NCBI GenBank assembly: GCA_000697665.1
Contig: KL197712.1
Location: forward strand, 753,412 to 817,411
DNA from: Jaapia argillacea MUCL 33604
Lineage: Eukaryota > Basidiomycota > Agaricomycetes > Jaapiales > Jaapiaceae
Direction of reading: 5' to 3'
DNA: 64,000 nucleotides
The notes beneath the pieces are model-generated. The model saw only the letters and a list, made by a program, of their open reading frames with translations, made no database searches and was not told the DNA's origin. Shown here one piece after another: positions 23,985 through 35,800 of this stretch (positions are counted from its first letter, which is position 1; each line of letters starts with the position of its first letter). The position numbers and the translations under genes are program-made.

Positions 23985-25577
23985 ATGCCTATCCAAGTCT
24001 TGGATCCCTTCAATCTTGGTCTCACTATATTGATCACTGTCGCCTATCAACTGCTGGGATTCCTTGTTGCCTGGACGTTGCAGGTTCTCACTCTCTCCTT
24101 TCCCCGCCTCCCACATCTGATGTGACTTTCAGTTTGACAAGATCACGGATTTTACAGGGGGTGAATTTGTGTCTTTTGGTCCGCATCTCCCATGGTAGTC
24201 ACGTGACTAACCAGCGTTGCAGGCTCGAACTTTTTTATCTTAGGTGAGGCATTGTCGTGCTGTAGGGAATGCATTCTCACCCTCCCCAGCCCTTGTAACA
24301 CTCGGGCTAGCCCAGACCAGTAATGCCCGAAATGTCATCGTGACTGTCCTGACCTTGGTATGGGCATCTCGACTTGCTGGTATGTGTCCATTGGGACTGT
24401 GATCGAGGTGCTTGCTGACTCGGATTCAAAAACAGGATTTCTTTTATACCGCGTGCTTAAAGTTGGGAGTGACTCTCGGTTTGATGAGATACGATCTCAT
24501 TTCTGGCAATTCTTTGGTACGTTCGTAGTCTCTTCAAAGACTCCCGTTTTATTTGTGACATATTTTCTCAGGATTTTGGATGGGTAAGATTCACTTGTAT
24601 TCCCCTACAGTATTCCACACACTTACCCCGTCTTATATCTAGGTCAAATCATCTGGGTAGCGTCACCTCCCTCCCGTACTCCGCATTAATACCCTGATCT
24701 TGCGATTCAGGTGTGGACGGTCTCCCTCCCCGTGACCATCGTGAACTCCCCCGCGGTATTGAACTCCAGTGAAAACACTTCGTTTGGCACGGCCGCTGAT
24801 GGCATAGGGCTCACGTTGTGGATCATCGGATGGTTAACAGAGAGTATCGCAGACCTCCAGAAGGTGTTTTCATATCTATATTGCTACCCCTCGTAGAGAC
24901 TGATGGGCAATAACATAGTTCCGGTACAAAGCATCGCGACCTCCCCAAAATAGGCCGATCCAGGTAACGTTGACCTCAAAGCGTGGAGGAGTGAAGTGTC
25001 TGATTCCTGTTGCTGTCCCAGATTGGGCTATGGTACTATTCTCGGCACCCGCCCTACTTCGGCGAGTTGAGTCTTCCCATCCGTATTTCCTTCTCTCCGT
25101 CATTGACTGCCTGCGAACAGAATCTTGTGCTGGTGGGGGATCTGGACCTTGGCGTTCTCCGCAACCAGCGGTGCCGGCAATCCCGCTAAACACGCCCTCT
25201 ATGGCTCAGTTGTCTCCCCCCTCTTTACAACGTTGTGAGCTTCTCTCTCTCTCCCTCTCCTGAAATTTGAGATGTTGAAAGTTCACATCAGTCTGCTTAT
25301 GTTTGCATCTGGTATACCCACGGCGGAGAAGCCTCAGGCGAAGAAATTCTACCTGCTGACACACGGGTCAAATGCCAAGGACGAGAATGCGAACGCCTGG
25401 GCGAACTACCAGGCTTACCTTGAATCGACCTCCATCCTCTTTCCAGTGCCTCCAATGGTCTACCGTCGCCTACCGCCATTGCTAAAGCGAACTCTTCTAT
25501 TGGACTTTCCCATGTACCAGTTTGACGAAAACATCGATGGAAGCAAGGCCGTGGAGGAGGAGCGTAGTGTGGCTTAG
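23985..25577 (+). CDS. DUF1295 membrane protein (steroid reductase-like)
   Basis: This small multi-exon gene begins MPIQVLDPFNLGLTIL (23985) and ends at TAG 25577. Readable exons start 23985-24083, 24133-24160, 24223-24243 and 24290 onward. The later exons hold FRYKASRPPQN, then IGLWYYSRHPPYFGE, ILCWWGIWTL, and a last exon from about 25291. The product is about 330 residues with five to six hydrophobic segments. The block YSRHPPYFGE is the hallmark (RHPNYFGE) of DUF1295 proteins, relatives of 3-oxo-5-alpha-steroid 4-dehydrogenases and isoprenylcysteine methyltransferases, which use NAD(P)H or SAM at this site. The substrate of this subgroup is unknown. One donor (at 25076, GTTGAG) is weak, so its neighbouring exon border is less certain. 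Confidence 0.8.
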
Positions 25578-25813
25578 GTCACCTTGACGGGCATCCCGCA
25601 ACACCTCTTTGTTCATGTTCCCAGTCCCTAAGCATTTGCAATTTGAACAGTAGACGGGGGAGCATACGAGTTCTTGGTGAAACCGTTGTCATAGCAATCG
25701 TGCAGGTGTAACAATGAGTAACAACAATAGAGGCCGGACTTGATGCCACTGACGATGAGCTTCGTGAGATGTACTTGCATAGATCGAACTCCCATTCTTC
25801 ATTCCTTCATTCG

Positions 25814-27556
25814 ATGGATCCGAAAATTAACCATGCATATAAATTAGTGCTGAACGATCGACTGAGATGGTCAGCTTCTGCGCACTGAGGCGTTACCACC
25901 TAAAACTCACGAGAATCCCCAGGTTTCTCTTTTCCACCACAGATGTAGGTACCTGGAAACCGAATCTCGAGGGTCATCCTGAGGTCTCCCGTGTTCCAGG
26001 AATCATACAGACTTTACAGCACCGGAAATTCAGGGATTGATGAACTCAAAGAGAAAGTCACACAAGACGAAGTGTATTACGGGTGCTTGCGTGAAAAATG
26101 GCAAGGAAAGCCGCGACAAATTCTGATAGCTTATATACCTTCCTCTCTGCCGGGAGCAACCAGAGGTGTGTGGCCTCACAGTTGTAATAATCATAACGAT
26201 TCACGGGATGTGGTGTAGCACAAGCCCTAGATCGGGCAAGAGAACTGTGTCAACAGTTCAAGGTGAGTTGCCGTTGGGTCGTACAAGGCAGCAGCTTATC
26301 AACATTCGGAAGATCCACCACGGGTTCATCAAGGCAGAGGAGACAAATGAGCTATCTTCTCAAGCACTAACAAGCATCCTTCGAATGGGGGGTTGTCAGG
26401 AATGTGGACAGATTCTCCGATCAATGTCTGAGCAATCGGAAAGCCACAAACCATTGCCCCAACCGCCGTTGATACGGCGCACTATGACATTATCTGAGGT
26501 AGGCAATTTGATTGGTGGGACACGGGACCAAATTAATACAAACCGCTCAGAGCATGGCGCCCCCACTGCCTCCAAAGGACGGTGATCCTCTAAAGAATCC
26601 AAACGATCCTCTATTCCCGCGGTATGCGCAGTCGTCGTCGATTTCTGCGGCACAGAGTCGAGATAAGAATGCATTCGTTGACGACCCTCGAGAGCATGTT
26701 GCCTCACGAGGCTATAGTCGAACAAATACCGAGAGTTTGACGGGGGAAGAAATGGCCGAGCAGGAAGCAAGACGACAGCATCGCTTGAAGCAGGAGAAGG
26801 TGGCGAGTATGCAGGAGTATGTTCTTGCGGAAGAAAGGAGAAAGGCAATGCTGGCGCAGACCTTGCTGGAGGTGGCTAATAAGCGGCGGGAAAGAGAGCA
26901 CGAGGAGGCGGAAGCTGAGAAACGCCACCAAATAGAAGTAGAGGCGAAACGGAAAGCAGATCGGGAGAGATGGATTGAGAAGTCGGAGGAGGCTGAACGA
27001 TGGCGATTGGAGCAGGTGAAGAAAGCCGAAGCCATTGCCCAAGGAAAAGAGCAGGATAGGAAATCGAGGGTGGAAGCACGACAGACCAAAGTGCGAGATA
27101 TACTGGCAACCAGCAGGGCACAGGGGAAGGACTTCCTGCATAGTTGTTGGATCTCCGTGCAGAAGAGCGACTCCGTGACGTGGAGAAGGCGGTACTTGGT
27201 ACTGGATTGGAATGGGTTGCGTCTTTACAGGAGTGGCAATGTGAGCTTTTTGCCTGTGATCTAGATCCATCAACTGAGCATTTTGGCTAGGACATGACAC
27301 AACCACTAGAAACTGTTTTTCATCAGAAACTTCGAGGTGTAAAGGAATGGGATGAAGGGTATGAGGAACTTCGGTCGGTGACTCATTCCTTCGCCATCGA
27401 GTTTTTGGGAGAAGAAGCTTGGCGAATGTACACAGAGAGCGAAGCTGATAAAGTAAGTACATACACTCCATTGGACAACTTGCGGCTGAGAGGTTGGCGT
27501 AGGATATCTTGGTAGGCTTATTAGGTCAAATGCATGGGGTAGATAGTGCAAAGTAG
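25814..27556 (+). CDS. ADF-H, coiled-coil and PH domain protein (actin/membrane linker-like)
   Basis: Exons: 25814-25869, 25923-25944, 26000-26165, 26219-26262, about 26292-26498, 26551-27240, 27291-27452 and 27503-27556, totalling 466 codons. The start MDPKINHAYKLVLNDRLRW matches the first helix of ADF-H (cofilin-like) domains and joins in phase to FLFSTTDESYRLYSTGNSG and DELKEKVTQDEVYYG. The ADF-H end is HHGFIKAEETNELSSQAL. Next come a Pro-rich linker and a long Arg/Glu/Lys coiled coil (from 26740). The C-terminus is a PH-like domain (WISVQKSDSVTWRRRYLVLDW). ADF-H domains of this coactosin/Abp1 kind bind filamentous actin without cutting it, and PH domains bind phosphoinositides, so a cortical actin linker is inferred. 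The intron at 26263-26291 would be only 29 nt; an alternative 41-nt intron (26247-26287) also keeps frame. Confidence 0.78.
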
Positions 27557-27668
27557 ACGATAGTGCAAAGTAGACCGAGGACGGCGGGGACACTAGTCGG
27601 TGAAGCTGGATCTTACGTAATTAGTGCATTGTCGCCAGCAGCGATTCGGTTGGCGGTCGTCTTGCGCA

Positions 27669-28936
27669 ATGTCTGGGCTAATATCTCCAAAACCCGTCTC
27701 ATATCTGCAACACACGCAGCCTTATAATCCCTACCGTGGCTACTCAGATACTCCTGCGATTCCTCCAACTCCTCTTGCTCATCCTACACCCCATCAGCCA
27801 GTCCCTCCTTTCACCACCGGCCCTTCTCTCGGCGCTAACCTGGGAATCCACGATGAGGGTAAAGTCTATGCTCTTGTCATTGAGCTTATGGATCCCAACT
27901 CTCGAGAAACCGCATTGTTGGAGTTGAGCAAGAAAAGAGAGCAGTACGATGACCTGGCTCTTGTTTTGTGGCACTCGTTCGGTACCGCTCTCTTCGTCTT
28001 TGGAAGAGTCGATCTTGGCTTACATTCGCTGTGGACCGCATGTAGGTATCATGCCCGCATTGTTGCAAGAAATTGTGTCTGTGTACCCCCTTCTTTCACC
28101 CCCAAACCTGACCGCCCATGTCTCAAATCGCGTATGCAATGCGTTGGCGCTGTTGCAGTGCGTTGCGTCTCATTCAGAAACGAGGCAGCTATTCCTGAAT
28201 GGTACGAGGATGACTTTACCCAACACACCTTCTCACAGCTAATTCACCGATTACAGCACACATTCCCCTCTTTCTTTATCCATTCCTCAACACCACGTCC
28301 AAGACGAGACCATTCGAGTACCTTCGACTCACATCCTTAGGAGTCATCGGTGCTCTCGTAAAGGTGAGTAGGAATAAGTCACGTCCGTCGATATGCTGAA
28401 GGCCCTCCCTTTGTAGCAAAACGACAACACCACAGTCATACACTTCCTACTCTCGACGGAAATTATTCCCCTCTGTCTCCGTATCATGGAAACTGGCTCG
28501 GAGCTTTCGAAGACAGTGGCGATATTCATCGTGCAGAAAATTCTGCTAGACGAAACCGGCTTGACGTACATTTGCCACACATATGAACGGTTTTATGCTG
28601 TGGGTACCGTGCTGAGCAACATGGTAAACCAGTTAGTCGAAACTCAGGCTGTGAGGCTGTTGAAGCACGTGGTGCGGTGCTACTTGAGATTGAGTGATAA
28701 CCTGAGGTGTGTTTGTTCTTTTACTGGTAGATGATTTCTGACAAGAGGGACGTAGGGCGAGGGAGGCATTGCGTGCGTGTTTGCCGGAGCCGTTGAGAGA
28801 TAATACATTCAGTGCTTTGCTCAAGGTATGCTTCCCCTTTGTCCCCATTCATCCCTCCGGAGCTTATCTGGTGAAGGGCGACATGGTAACCAGACGATGT
28901 TTGACCACTCTGCTCAACAATCTGGATGAGCAGTAG
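27669..28936 (+). CDS. rcd1: Rcd1/Caf40 (CNOT9), CCR4-NOT subunit
   Basis: Six exons (27669-27981, 28046-28201, 28257-28363, 28417-28706, 28756-28825, 28877-28936) give 331 residues. After a Pro-rich N-terminus of about 60 residues comes the armadillo-like Rcd1 fold: [20 protein letters not shown], the [13 protein letters not shown] block, [49 protein letters not shown] and [19 protein letters not shown]. These blocks are near-invariant across eukaryotes. Caf40/CNOT9 is a scaffold of the CCR4-NOT deadenylase that binds Trp-containing partners and controls mRNA decay. It is a single-copy housekeeping gene and marks the right end of the gene-dense region. Confidence 0.93.
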
Positions 28937-30218
28937 TCGAGTGCTGGTGCTGGCCATTCATGAAGGTGACTTTGAAATATTCAACGGACATTAGATAACT
29001 GTGTGTATCCTTATCAACTCGGTGAATTGGAACTTCCAAAGCTACATTGTCATGGCTGGGAATGCGAAATATATATATTACAAGTATATAGGGGCCCTTC
29101 GGACGTTGTGGTTGCAGCAAATCGGCGTAAACTACGTTTGCGGCATTGCATCTGTCGTTGGAGATAGAAAGAAAGCTATGGTCAGCCTTGCTGGAGTGAG
29201 GAAGTTGGAATGTGGACGTGATTTGTAGGATCTCATCGTGGCCGATGACTAGGTAGAAAGGCTCGCTTTAGACATACCTCAGTATCAGCAAGGAGATGAA
29301 GGGGAATAGGGACTCGATGGCGGCATCGAATGTTGGGAAAGCCCAACAGGCCAAGTTGGAGGCTGAACTCGGAAGCGGTTGTCACGTGGCCATGTTGCCT
29401 GCTTTGGAGGGGGACGGTCGCGCAGGTGACCCACTTTGTGCATATATTATTTAGATAAGTGGTCCTTAGGTCACAGGTGCTCCTTGGACAGACTCAATAA
29501 TACCAGAAAATCCGGCAAGATACCGGTGTTTGTGGGGAAAAGGAAAAGAACAATCAAAAATAGCAGTGCTATTTTTGATTATCTATACACTCAGATAGCA
29601 CACTTAACTATAACAACTTGATCACAAGACCTTCAATAATGTGTTGCACCTGGAAGTTGGACACATTTTGCTGCAGGTTGAATAACTCAAGCAATGGATG
29701 CTAGATTTCACTGCTTTTTTCATATTCTTACTCTATGATATACATGCTAACACTCCCCAGCATGATTAAGCCCAATCTTGAGTATTGAATATTCTGTGTG
29801 AGCTTTAAGTTGGCACTGCTTCTGAGACCACAAGCCTGCTTGCATCAAGAAATCAGACAAGGCACTAAATCCCTTGTTGACTGCCAAATCATACTGGCAG
29901 AACACACAATCACATTCTTTGAAGGCACCCTAAGATATCCTGACAAGCAGATTGTCTTGATACCTGCTTGCTGTGAGGGAAATTCATTACCGACATCATG
30001 AGCAACAGGCTCACGTCAGCAACTGCTAAATGGGACATTGCAGTGTTGACTACTGGAACAGACAATGGACAGTTTGTGCACCAGCCACTGGCGCCACGTG
30101 GTGGGCCATGTGTGTTGTGCAAACTGGTGGCCACAATAGGTGGTGCCAGGAATTGAGCTCTAGCAATTCGTTTTTGTCGATACACAACCCTGCCAATCAC
30201 GACCAGTTGAATTATACT
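28937..30218. other. Intergenic, AT-richer, mostly unexplained
   Basis: The 3' flank of rcd1 is followed by sequence with no recognisable gene. On the minus strand 29189-29440 has weak splice-like signals but no convincing protein. Between 29436 and 29760 the base composition turns AT-rich and includes a perfect palindrome. From 29760 to 30218 the sequence may be the left flank of the Harbinger remnant. Confidence 0.45.
29552..29580. repeat. Perfect 14-bp inverted repeat with 1-nt spacer
   Basis: AATCAAAAATAGCA, then G, then its exact reverse complement. It could fold into a long hairpin or mark a MITE-like or excision-derived junction at the border of the repeat-rich region. No gene uses it as an obvious terminator. 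Confidence 0.8.
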
Positions 30219-30850
30219 ATGGAAAGCGACATCTTAGCTTCTCGAATTGATTTCAACAACCTTCTTGGAAGAGTGTTGGAAGCGCTTGACAAGGAAGAAG
30301 AGGCAAAAGCAGGTGAGATGAGAGAAGGCAGGAGGATCAATCTTGATGAACTTGGGGATCAGGTGTGGTTAATGCAGTTTCGGTGAGTACATGGCACCCT
30401 CATATGCCTTGAAGTGTGGAAGACTAACTTCTGGAGCTTAGATTCACCTGTCCTGAGGTCAATGACCTTGTGAGAGTGCTGGATCTCCCAGATGAGATTC
30501 GTTGTCCCATTTCTCGTGTAAAGGAAGATCGTGTAGCCACTCTATGCATGCTACTGTGAAAACTTGCATATCCATCCTGATTGTCTGATATCCAGATGCA
30601 GTTTGGATGGGAGAAGACAAGGTATTCATGAATCACAAGGCAGACTGCCCTCTTCCTATGGGAAAGGTGGAAACATCTTCTCCGATTTGACCCACATCGA
30701 CTCTTGCCTTCAAAGCATGCTGAATTTGCCAAAGTTGTGCAGGACAAAGGAGCACCTCTCAATGTGATCGCTGCCCTGATTGATGGGACTCTTTGTCACA
30801 CTGCATGTCCTATCCGAAACTGGCAAATTGTCTATAATGGGTGGTGTGAC
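30219..30850 (+). pseudogene. Truncated PIF/Harbinger transposase remnant
   Basis: Starting at MESDILASRIDFNNLLGRVL (30219), a first exon ends at 30382, and after a 59-nt intron a second runs from 30442 to about 30846. It reads FTCPEVNDLVRVLDLPDEIR, then FGWEKTRYS, FLWERWKHLLRFD and ALIDGTL. This is the N-terminal and first catalytic-Asp part of basidiomycete PIF/Harbinger DDE transposases; the rest of the DDE domain is gone. Three in-frame TGA codons (30557, 30578, 30629) each sit where the family is expected to have CGA (Arg). That fits C-to-T change at CpG. It is broken on the right by LTR-like sequence that begins near 30885. Confidence 0.82.
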
Positions 30851-30884
30851 AGGGACATGATGAATAGCTGGTCGGACTCTAAGT

Positions 30885-31427
30885 AGTGTTGTAACTCCAC
30901 CTGTACAACTGTAAACTCATTCGACTCGACTTAATATCATCATCTTGCACAATTTTCGCGTTCGGGGTCACTGAGGCCGCCATCTGGGCAAAGGTGCTTT
31001 GTTCTGGTTTACTTGCTACCTCTAACTCTTGGTTCCATCATCCTCTAGAAGGAACAGAACACGTGAGTTCTCTTTTGTCCTCCTCGAGGCTCTTTCATGG
31101 AACGCGACTAGGTTACGTTCCTCTTCCTAGGACGTACACAGAGGTGTATGTGCTTGGCAGTCAATTGCCCTGGGACTACAGATCGCTGCGGAAACAGGAA
31201 CACGTTCAATGCATAGATAGACAGCTAGCTACCTAGTTGTGGTCTCCACACCTCAGCTCTGGTGAGCTTGTCAGTACTCTGCTAGGTATCTCCTGGACTT
31301 GAAGTGATGTGTTGTACGTTCTCTGCTGTCACACAGGTGGACACTGGGAGGACTCGCCTTCAACCTGGCTGGCTCGATGAGATCAAACACGAGTACTGCT
31401 CAGCTGAGCGGCTTGTGTCCCCCCTCT
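30885..31427 (+). repeat. Diverged LTR end plus leader of a third LTR family
   Basis: The 3' part (about 31230-31341) resembles the end of the LTRs at 45182 and 54230 (ACACCTCAG, then CTGTCACA). It is followed by CAGGTGGACACTGGGAGGA, which also follows the LTR at 54230, so it looks like an LTR end with a primer-site region. The left edge near 30885 is a guess from a TGTTGTAAC start. E1 has inserted at 31427. Confidence 0.5.
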
Positions 31428-31971
31428 TGTTATGAGCGCCTTAGCATTAGCGTAAGGTAGCAAATAAGGCTTGTAAGTCCTTTGAGTATTTCTTGCTAAC
31501 TAGTACTCAGGCTACGATCTTGAGGCAATAGAGGATGACGAGAATGAGCAAACCGGTTGAAGGATACAACTAAAGCGCTGTATTGTTCAAGTGGACAAGC
31601 TACCGAATACAAAGTAGGTAGGTGTCCTTATATACTACAGGAACAATGGGATATTGAACAATGTCTAAGGACAGTGGCAAGCAAGTTAAGGTTCAGAACA
31701 ATGACAATGAACAATGAAGATAGAACAATGAAACAGAGAACAATGACGAGGCTATATGAGGCTGTACGAGACAAGTCATTGGATGCTATAAATAGTACAA
31801 GGTCCAAGATAAGATAATGTCTGAGATAAGATAGGATAAGATAAGATAAGAGGAAAGGATGCTAAGTATCATAGACAAGGGAAATGATACAAAAGCGAGT
31901 GAAGTCCGATAAAAGAATGAAAACAACAGTAAGTATACAAGTCCAGACGTGTTCACAACACCACCCCCTCT
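31428..31971 (-). repeat. E1 3' LTR
   Basis: This 544-bp LTR pairs with 38680-39241. It has short GAACAATG-type repeats and a run of GATAAG motifs. Confidence 0.92.
31808..31850 (+). promoter_or_regulatory. Cluster of GATAAG motifs in the E1 LTR
   Basis: Five GATAAG hexamers plus GATAAT/GATAGG variants lie within 43 bp; the same cluster is at 39089-39131 in the other LTR. GATAAG is the core site of fungal GATA factors such as the nitrogen regulators. Function in this LTR is inference. Confidence 0.45.
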
Positions 31972-32242
31972 CTAAAGTCCGACATTGTCCCTAATGTCCT
32001 AATTACATCTACTCGTTCCCCCAGCTGTAGTCGGGTCCAGGAGGTTGGAATGGGTTGGGTGAAGGAGGTGGCGGGATGTCCAACATATTGGATGGGTTGG
32101 GATCGAAGGTGAATGGGGGTGAGGACATGTCGGCAGGTTTAGGAGAGGCGTCCTTCGGGGAATCGGTGTTCAGGGTGAGGTTGTTGATGAGCTCCAGGAG
32201 GTTGGCCATGATGACCACGATGGGTGGAGGTGGGAGTGGGTT

Positions 32243-32806
32243 CTACTTGAATTCGTCAGTGCTCTCGAAGTTCTCGTAGTCAGGGGTATTACCATGAGTG
32301 GGAGGGTGGTCAGAGTTGTGGCGGTTGTGGAGTTGCTCAAGACATTCATGAAGACAGTCGAGGGGGTCCCAACCAGTGGATGGAGTAGGCGATGGAGTAT
32401 GTTGCACAGAGACGGGTGAGAGGAGATCGTTCTTGATGATAACGGGGGTGTATGAACGAAGTGGTGAAGTAGGGGGGTTAGGTATCCCTGGTGAAGGTGT
32501 TGTTGGTGGTGGAGGAGTGGGTGCAGTCTGCCAAGGACATAAGACATCCTCCTCGTTATATAGGTTGCCGAGGTGGTATCCCATGTTTCCTTCTGGGTTG
32601 ATGTGGAAGTGAATCTCGTGTACTGCGATTGGTTGGTACGTGGCGCGGGTGGTGCTGATTACCAATTGGAGTAATCGGCTGTGGATGTGGATGAGGGCTC
32701 CGCAGGCATAGGTGCAGAGAATGATGAAGAGATGAATCCCTTCCATGAGCAGAAGGATCAGGCGACAAATGAGGTTGATGACTGTGTTGATCTTGTGGGC
32801 TGGCAT
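32243..32806 (-). other. E1 additional 3' frame after the chromodomain
   Basis: A 187-codon frame overlaps the pol end in another phase. It begins with a hydrophobic stretch (VINLICRLILLLMEGIHLF) and has a Pro/Thr/Ser-rich second half. Its family and function are unknown to me. The adjoining 31972-32242 is non-coding and leads to the 3' LTR. Confidence 0.4.
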
Positions 32807-35800
32807 ATTGAGTTGAGTGGGGTAAGGGTGATTGGCTGAGTGGTTGCTGATACTGCTGGAATATTCGTGGAGGAATGAATTTTTGCAGTCTAGCCAGATG
32901 TGCCTTTATTCGTTCCAGGTTCGGGTGTTTTGACAACACTTCTGGTATGCGAAGATAATTCCCCCTTGTCGTTCTTTCTACTTCTTGATCGATCCAGAAG
33001 TGTGTCCATTGTTCTTTGGGTATTTTGAGTAGTGTGAGTGCAACTTGCACTGGTTTCGGTGCCTTTGGATTCTTCTGATGGAATGATTCGACTAATTTGG
33101 CTGAGTTATGTAGATTGCTGATGTCTTCCCAAGTATTTTCTGAATCAGGGTAACCCTTCCATTTGACTAGGTATTTGATCTTCTTTGCCTTGCCAACGAA
33201 CTTTGATTTGACAACTTCCTCTACCTCATATGGTGTGAGTAATCCTGCATGGAATACGGGATGGATTCTCCATTTCTTTGGTAGCATCAACTTGTAGGCA
33301 CCTGATCCGATAATTGTTTCGATTGGGAAAGGTCTGTGTCGTTTGGGAGATAGTTTGGCACTTGGGTATTCCATTTTGACATTCTTTCCTTCTAACCAAA
33401 CTTTATCTCCTACTGCAAAGTTTGGTCCTTTGGTTCCATAGGTGTCGTGTTGCTTCTTCATTGCTTCAGCGGCAATATGTAAGCAAGCTTCTGCTTCTTG
33501 TCTGGATTTCTTTAATTTGTCCAATTGTTGATCTGCGGTTGGTACGTCTGGTACCGGTCTAAATCTTCCAGAGGTTTTGGCGCGGTAGCCATGCATGAGT
33601 TCGAATGGTATTTGTTTGGTAGCGGAGTGTATTCATGTGTTGTGGGTCAATTCGGCGGTGTAGAGTAATGATGGCCAATTGTTTTGGGTGCGGTTGCAAT
33701 ATGCTCGGAAGTAGATTTCTAGTTCCTTGTTGACTATTTCCGTGGCTCCATCTGTTTCTGGATGGAATCCTGTGCTAAGAGCAGATTTGATGTCGAGTCG
33801 TTCTAGAATGGCTCAGAACACTTGTGATACGAATTGTGGTCCTCGATCTGATATGATCTTATCAGGTAACCCATAACATCGGAATGGTCCTTCCATCAGA
33901 ATTTTGGCTGTTCCGTCGGCATCAATGGTTTTGTTGCAGCGTGTAGCAACAATGGTTTTGGTGTATTGATCGGTTATGACGTGAATTGAGTTGTAACCAT
34001 CTGCTTCTGGTAATCCTGTGATGAAATCTTGTGTTACGATCTGCCAGGGACGTGTTGGGATTTCCGTTGGATGTAGTGGTTCCTGAGTGGGGTTGGTGTT
34101 TGGTTTGATTGATTGACAGGTGGCACATCCATCCACGTAATTTCATACGAAGATGGACATTCCTGGCCACCAATAGTCCCTTTGTACTAATTCCAACGTC
34201 TTATATCTCCTGGGGTGTCCCATCAATACCGGGTCGTGACAGGATTTGACTACTTTGCATCTTAATTCCATGTCTTTGGGGATGTAGATCTTTCCTCGAT
34301 AGAGAATTAATCCATCCTCCTGGTTCCATTCTTCTAGTCCCTTCTTCAAGGACTGTGGCCCTTGCTTCCTTATTATGTCTAAGGCTGTTGCTACTGATTC
34401 GTCGAGTTGTGTGTGGTTCTGAATTTCCTCTTTGAGTCCTAAATCACCTTCTAATGTCGTGACTGCTGCTCTGATGGCGATTTGAACTTGTTGTGCTAGT
34501 ATGGGGGAGTGGGTTGAGGCCTTTCCTTGACCTGTAAGATTGATTGTTTTCGCGAAAAGATTGGGGCCTAGTAGTATTCTGTCTGAATTATCTGAATCCA
34601 CCCCCTCCTTATGGTCTTGTCGTCTTGAAAGACCGTCAGATTTGTTTGTCTTCCCAGGTTTGTGAATCAAATTGAATTTGAATCTTGTCAAGAATTGGGC
34701 CCATTGGGCCTGTCTGCGGCTTAGTTTCTGTGTATTTCGGAAGTACTTGAGGTTCTTGTGATTGGTGTATATCTGGATAGGGTGTGTACATCCTTCGAGG
34801 TAGTGGCGCCAGGCTTCCAATGATCATATTATTGCTAATAGTTCCTTGTCGTAGATGTCGTAATTCCTCTCAGCATCAGTTAGGTTGGACAGGTATGCGA
34901 CTGGGTGCCATTTGCCATCTGCTTCTTTCTGAGTTAATACAGCTCCAGTTGCATAATCGGAAGTGTTGCATTCTATCTGGAATTCTTTGGTGGTGTCAGG
35001 CATGACCAGTGTCAGGGATGATGTAAATGCTGTCTTCAGGGTGTTGAATGCTTCTTGGCACCTTGGAGTCCATTCCCATTCATGGTCCTTCTTTGTCAAT
35101 TTGAATAATGGTTTGGTGATTCGGGAGAAGTCCTTGATGAATCATCAGTAGAAGTTGCAAAATCCAAGGAAGGATTGAACTTCTTTGACTTTTTTAGGTT
35201 CTGGCCATTCCATGATTCCTGCGACCTTGATTGGATCCATTTCTATGAGATTGTGGGATACAATTAATCCTAGGTATTCGATTTTTGGTACTTTAAATGT
35301 GCATTTCTCTGGTTTGAGAAATAGATTGTTGTCTTGCAGGATCTTCATTACATGATGGAGGATTTGCTGATGATGTTTGAGATCCTTTGTGAATATTAGG
35401 ATGTCGTCTAGGTATACGACAACATAACCCTCGTCGATGAGTTCTTTGAATAATTCATTCATCATTGTTTGGAATGTTGCTGGTGAATTTGTGAGTCCGA
35501 AGAACATGACTTGGGGTTTGAATAACCCCTGATTGGTTTTGAATGCGGCCTTCCATTCGTCTCCTTCTTTGATTCTGACGTTATTGTATCCCCAGCGAAG
35601 GTCTAGTTTGGAATAGACCTCAGCTCCTTTTAGTTTGTCAACTAGTTCTGATATCAACGGGATGGGGTACACGTTCTTGATGGGTTGGGAATTCAGGTAT
35701 CGGTAATCTTGAGTTGGCTGGAGTTTCCCATCCTTCTTTTTGATGAAGAAGAATGGTGACGATAATGGGGATTTAGAAGGTTGGATGTACTTCTTTCGTA

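Noticed and set aside
26704-27471. Long minus-strand frame opposite the coiled-coil part of the ADF-H/PH gene
   Set aside because: Leu/Ser-rich antisense of a Glu/Lys/Arg coiled coil; no independent coding sign.
29189-29440. Possible minus-strand gene with splice-like signals
   Set aside because: The readable peptide has no family resemblance and stops appear in every sensible join.
32243-32806. Envelope-like protein in E1
   Set aside because: The hydrophobic start alone is not enough. No signal-cleavage, Cys pattern or second membrane anchor typical of envelopes was seen.
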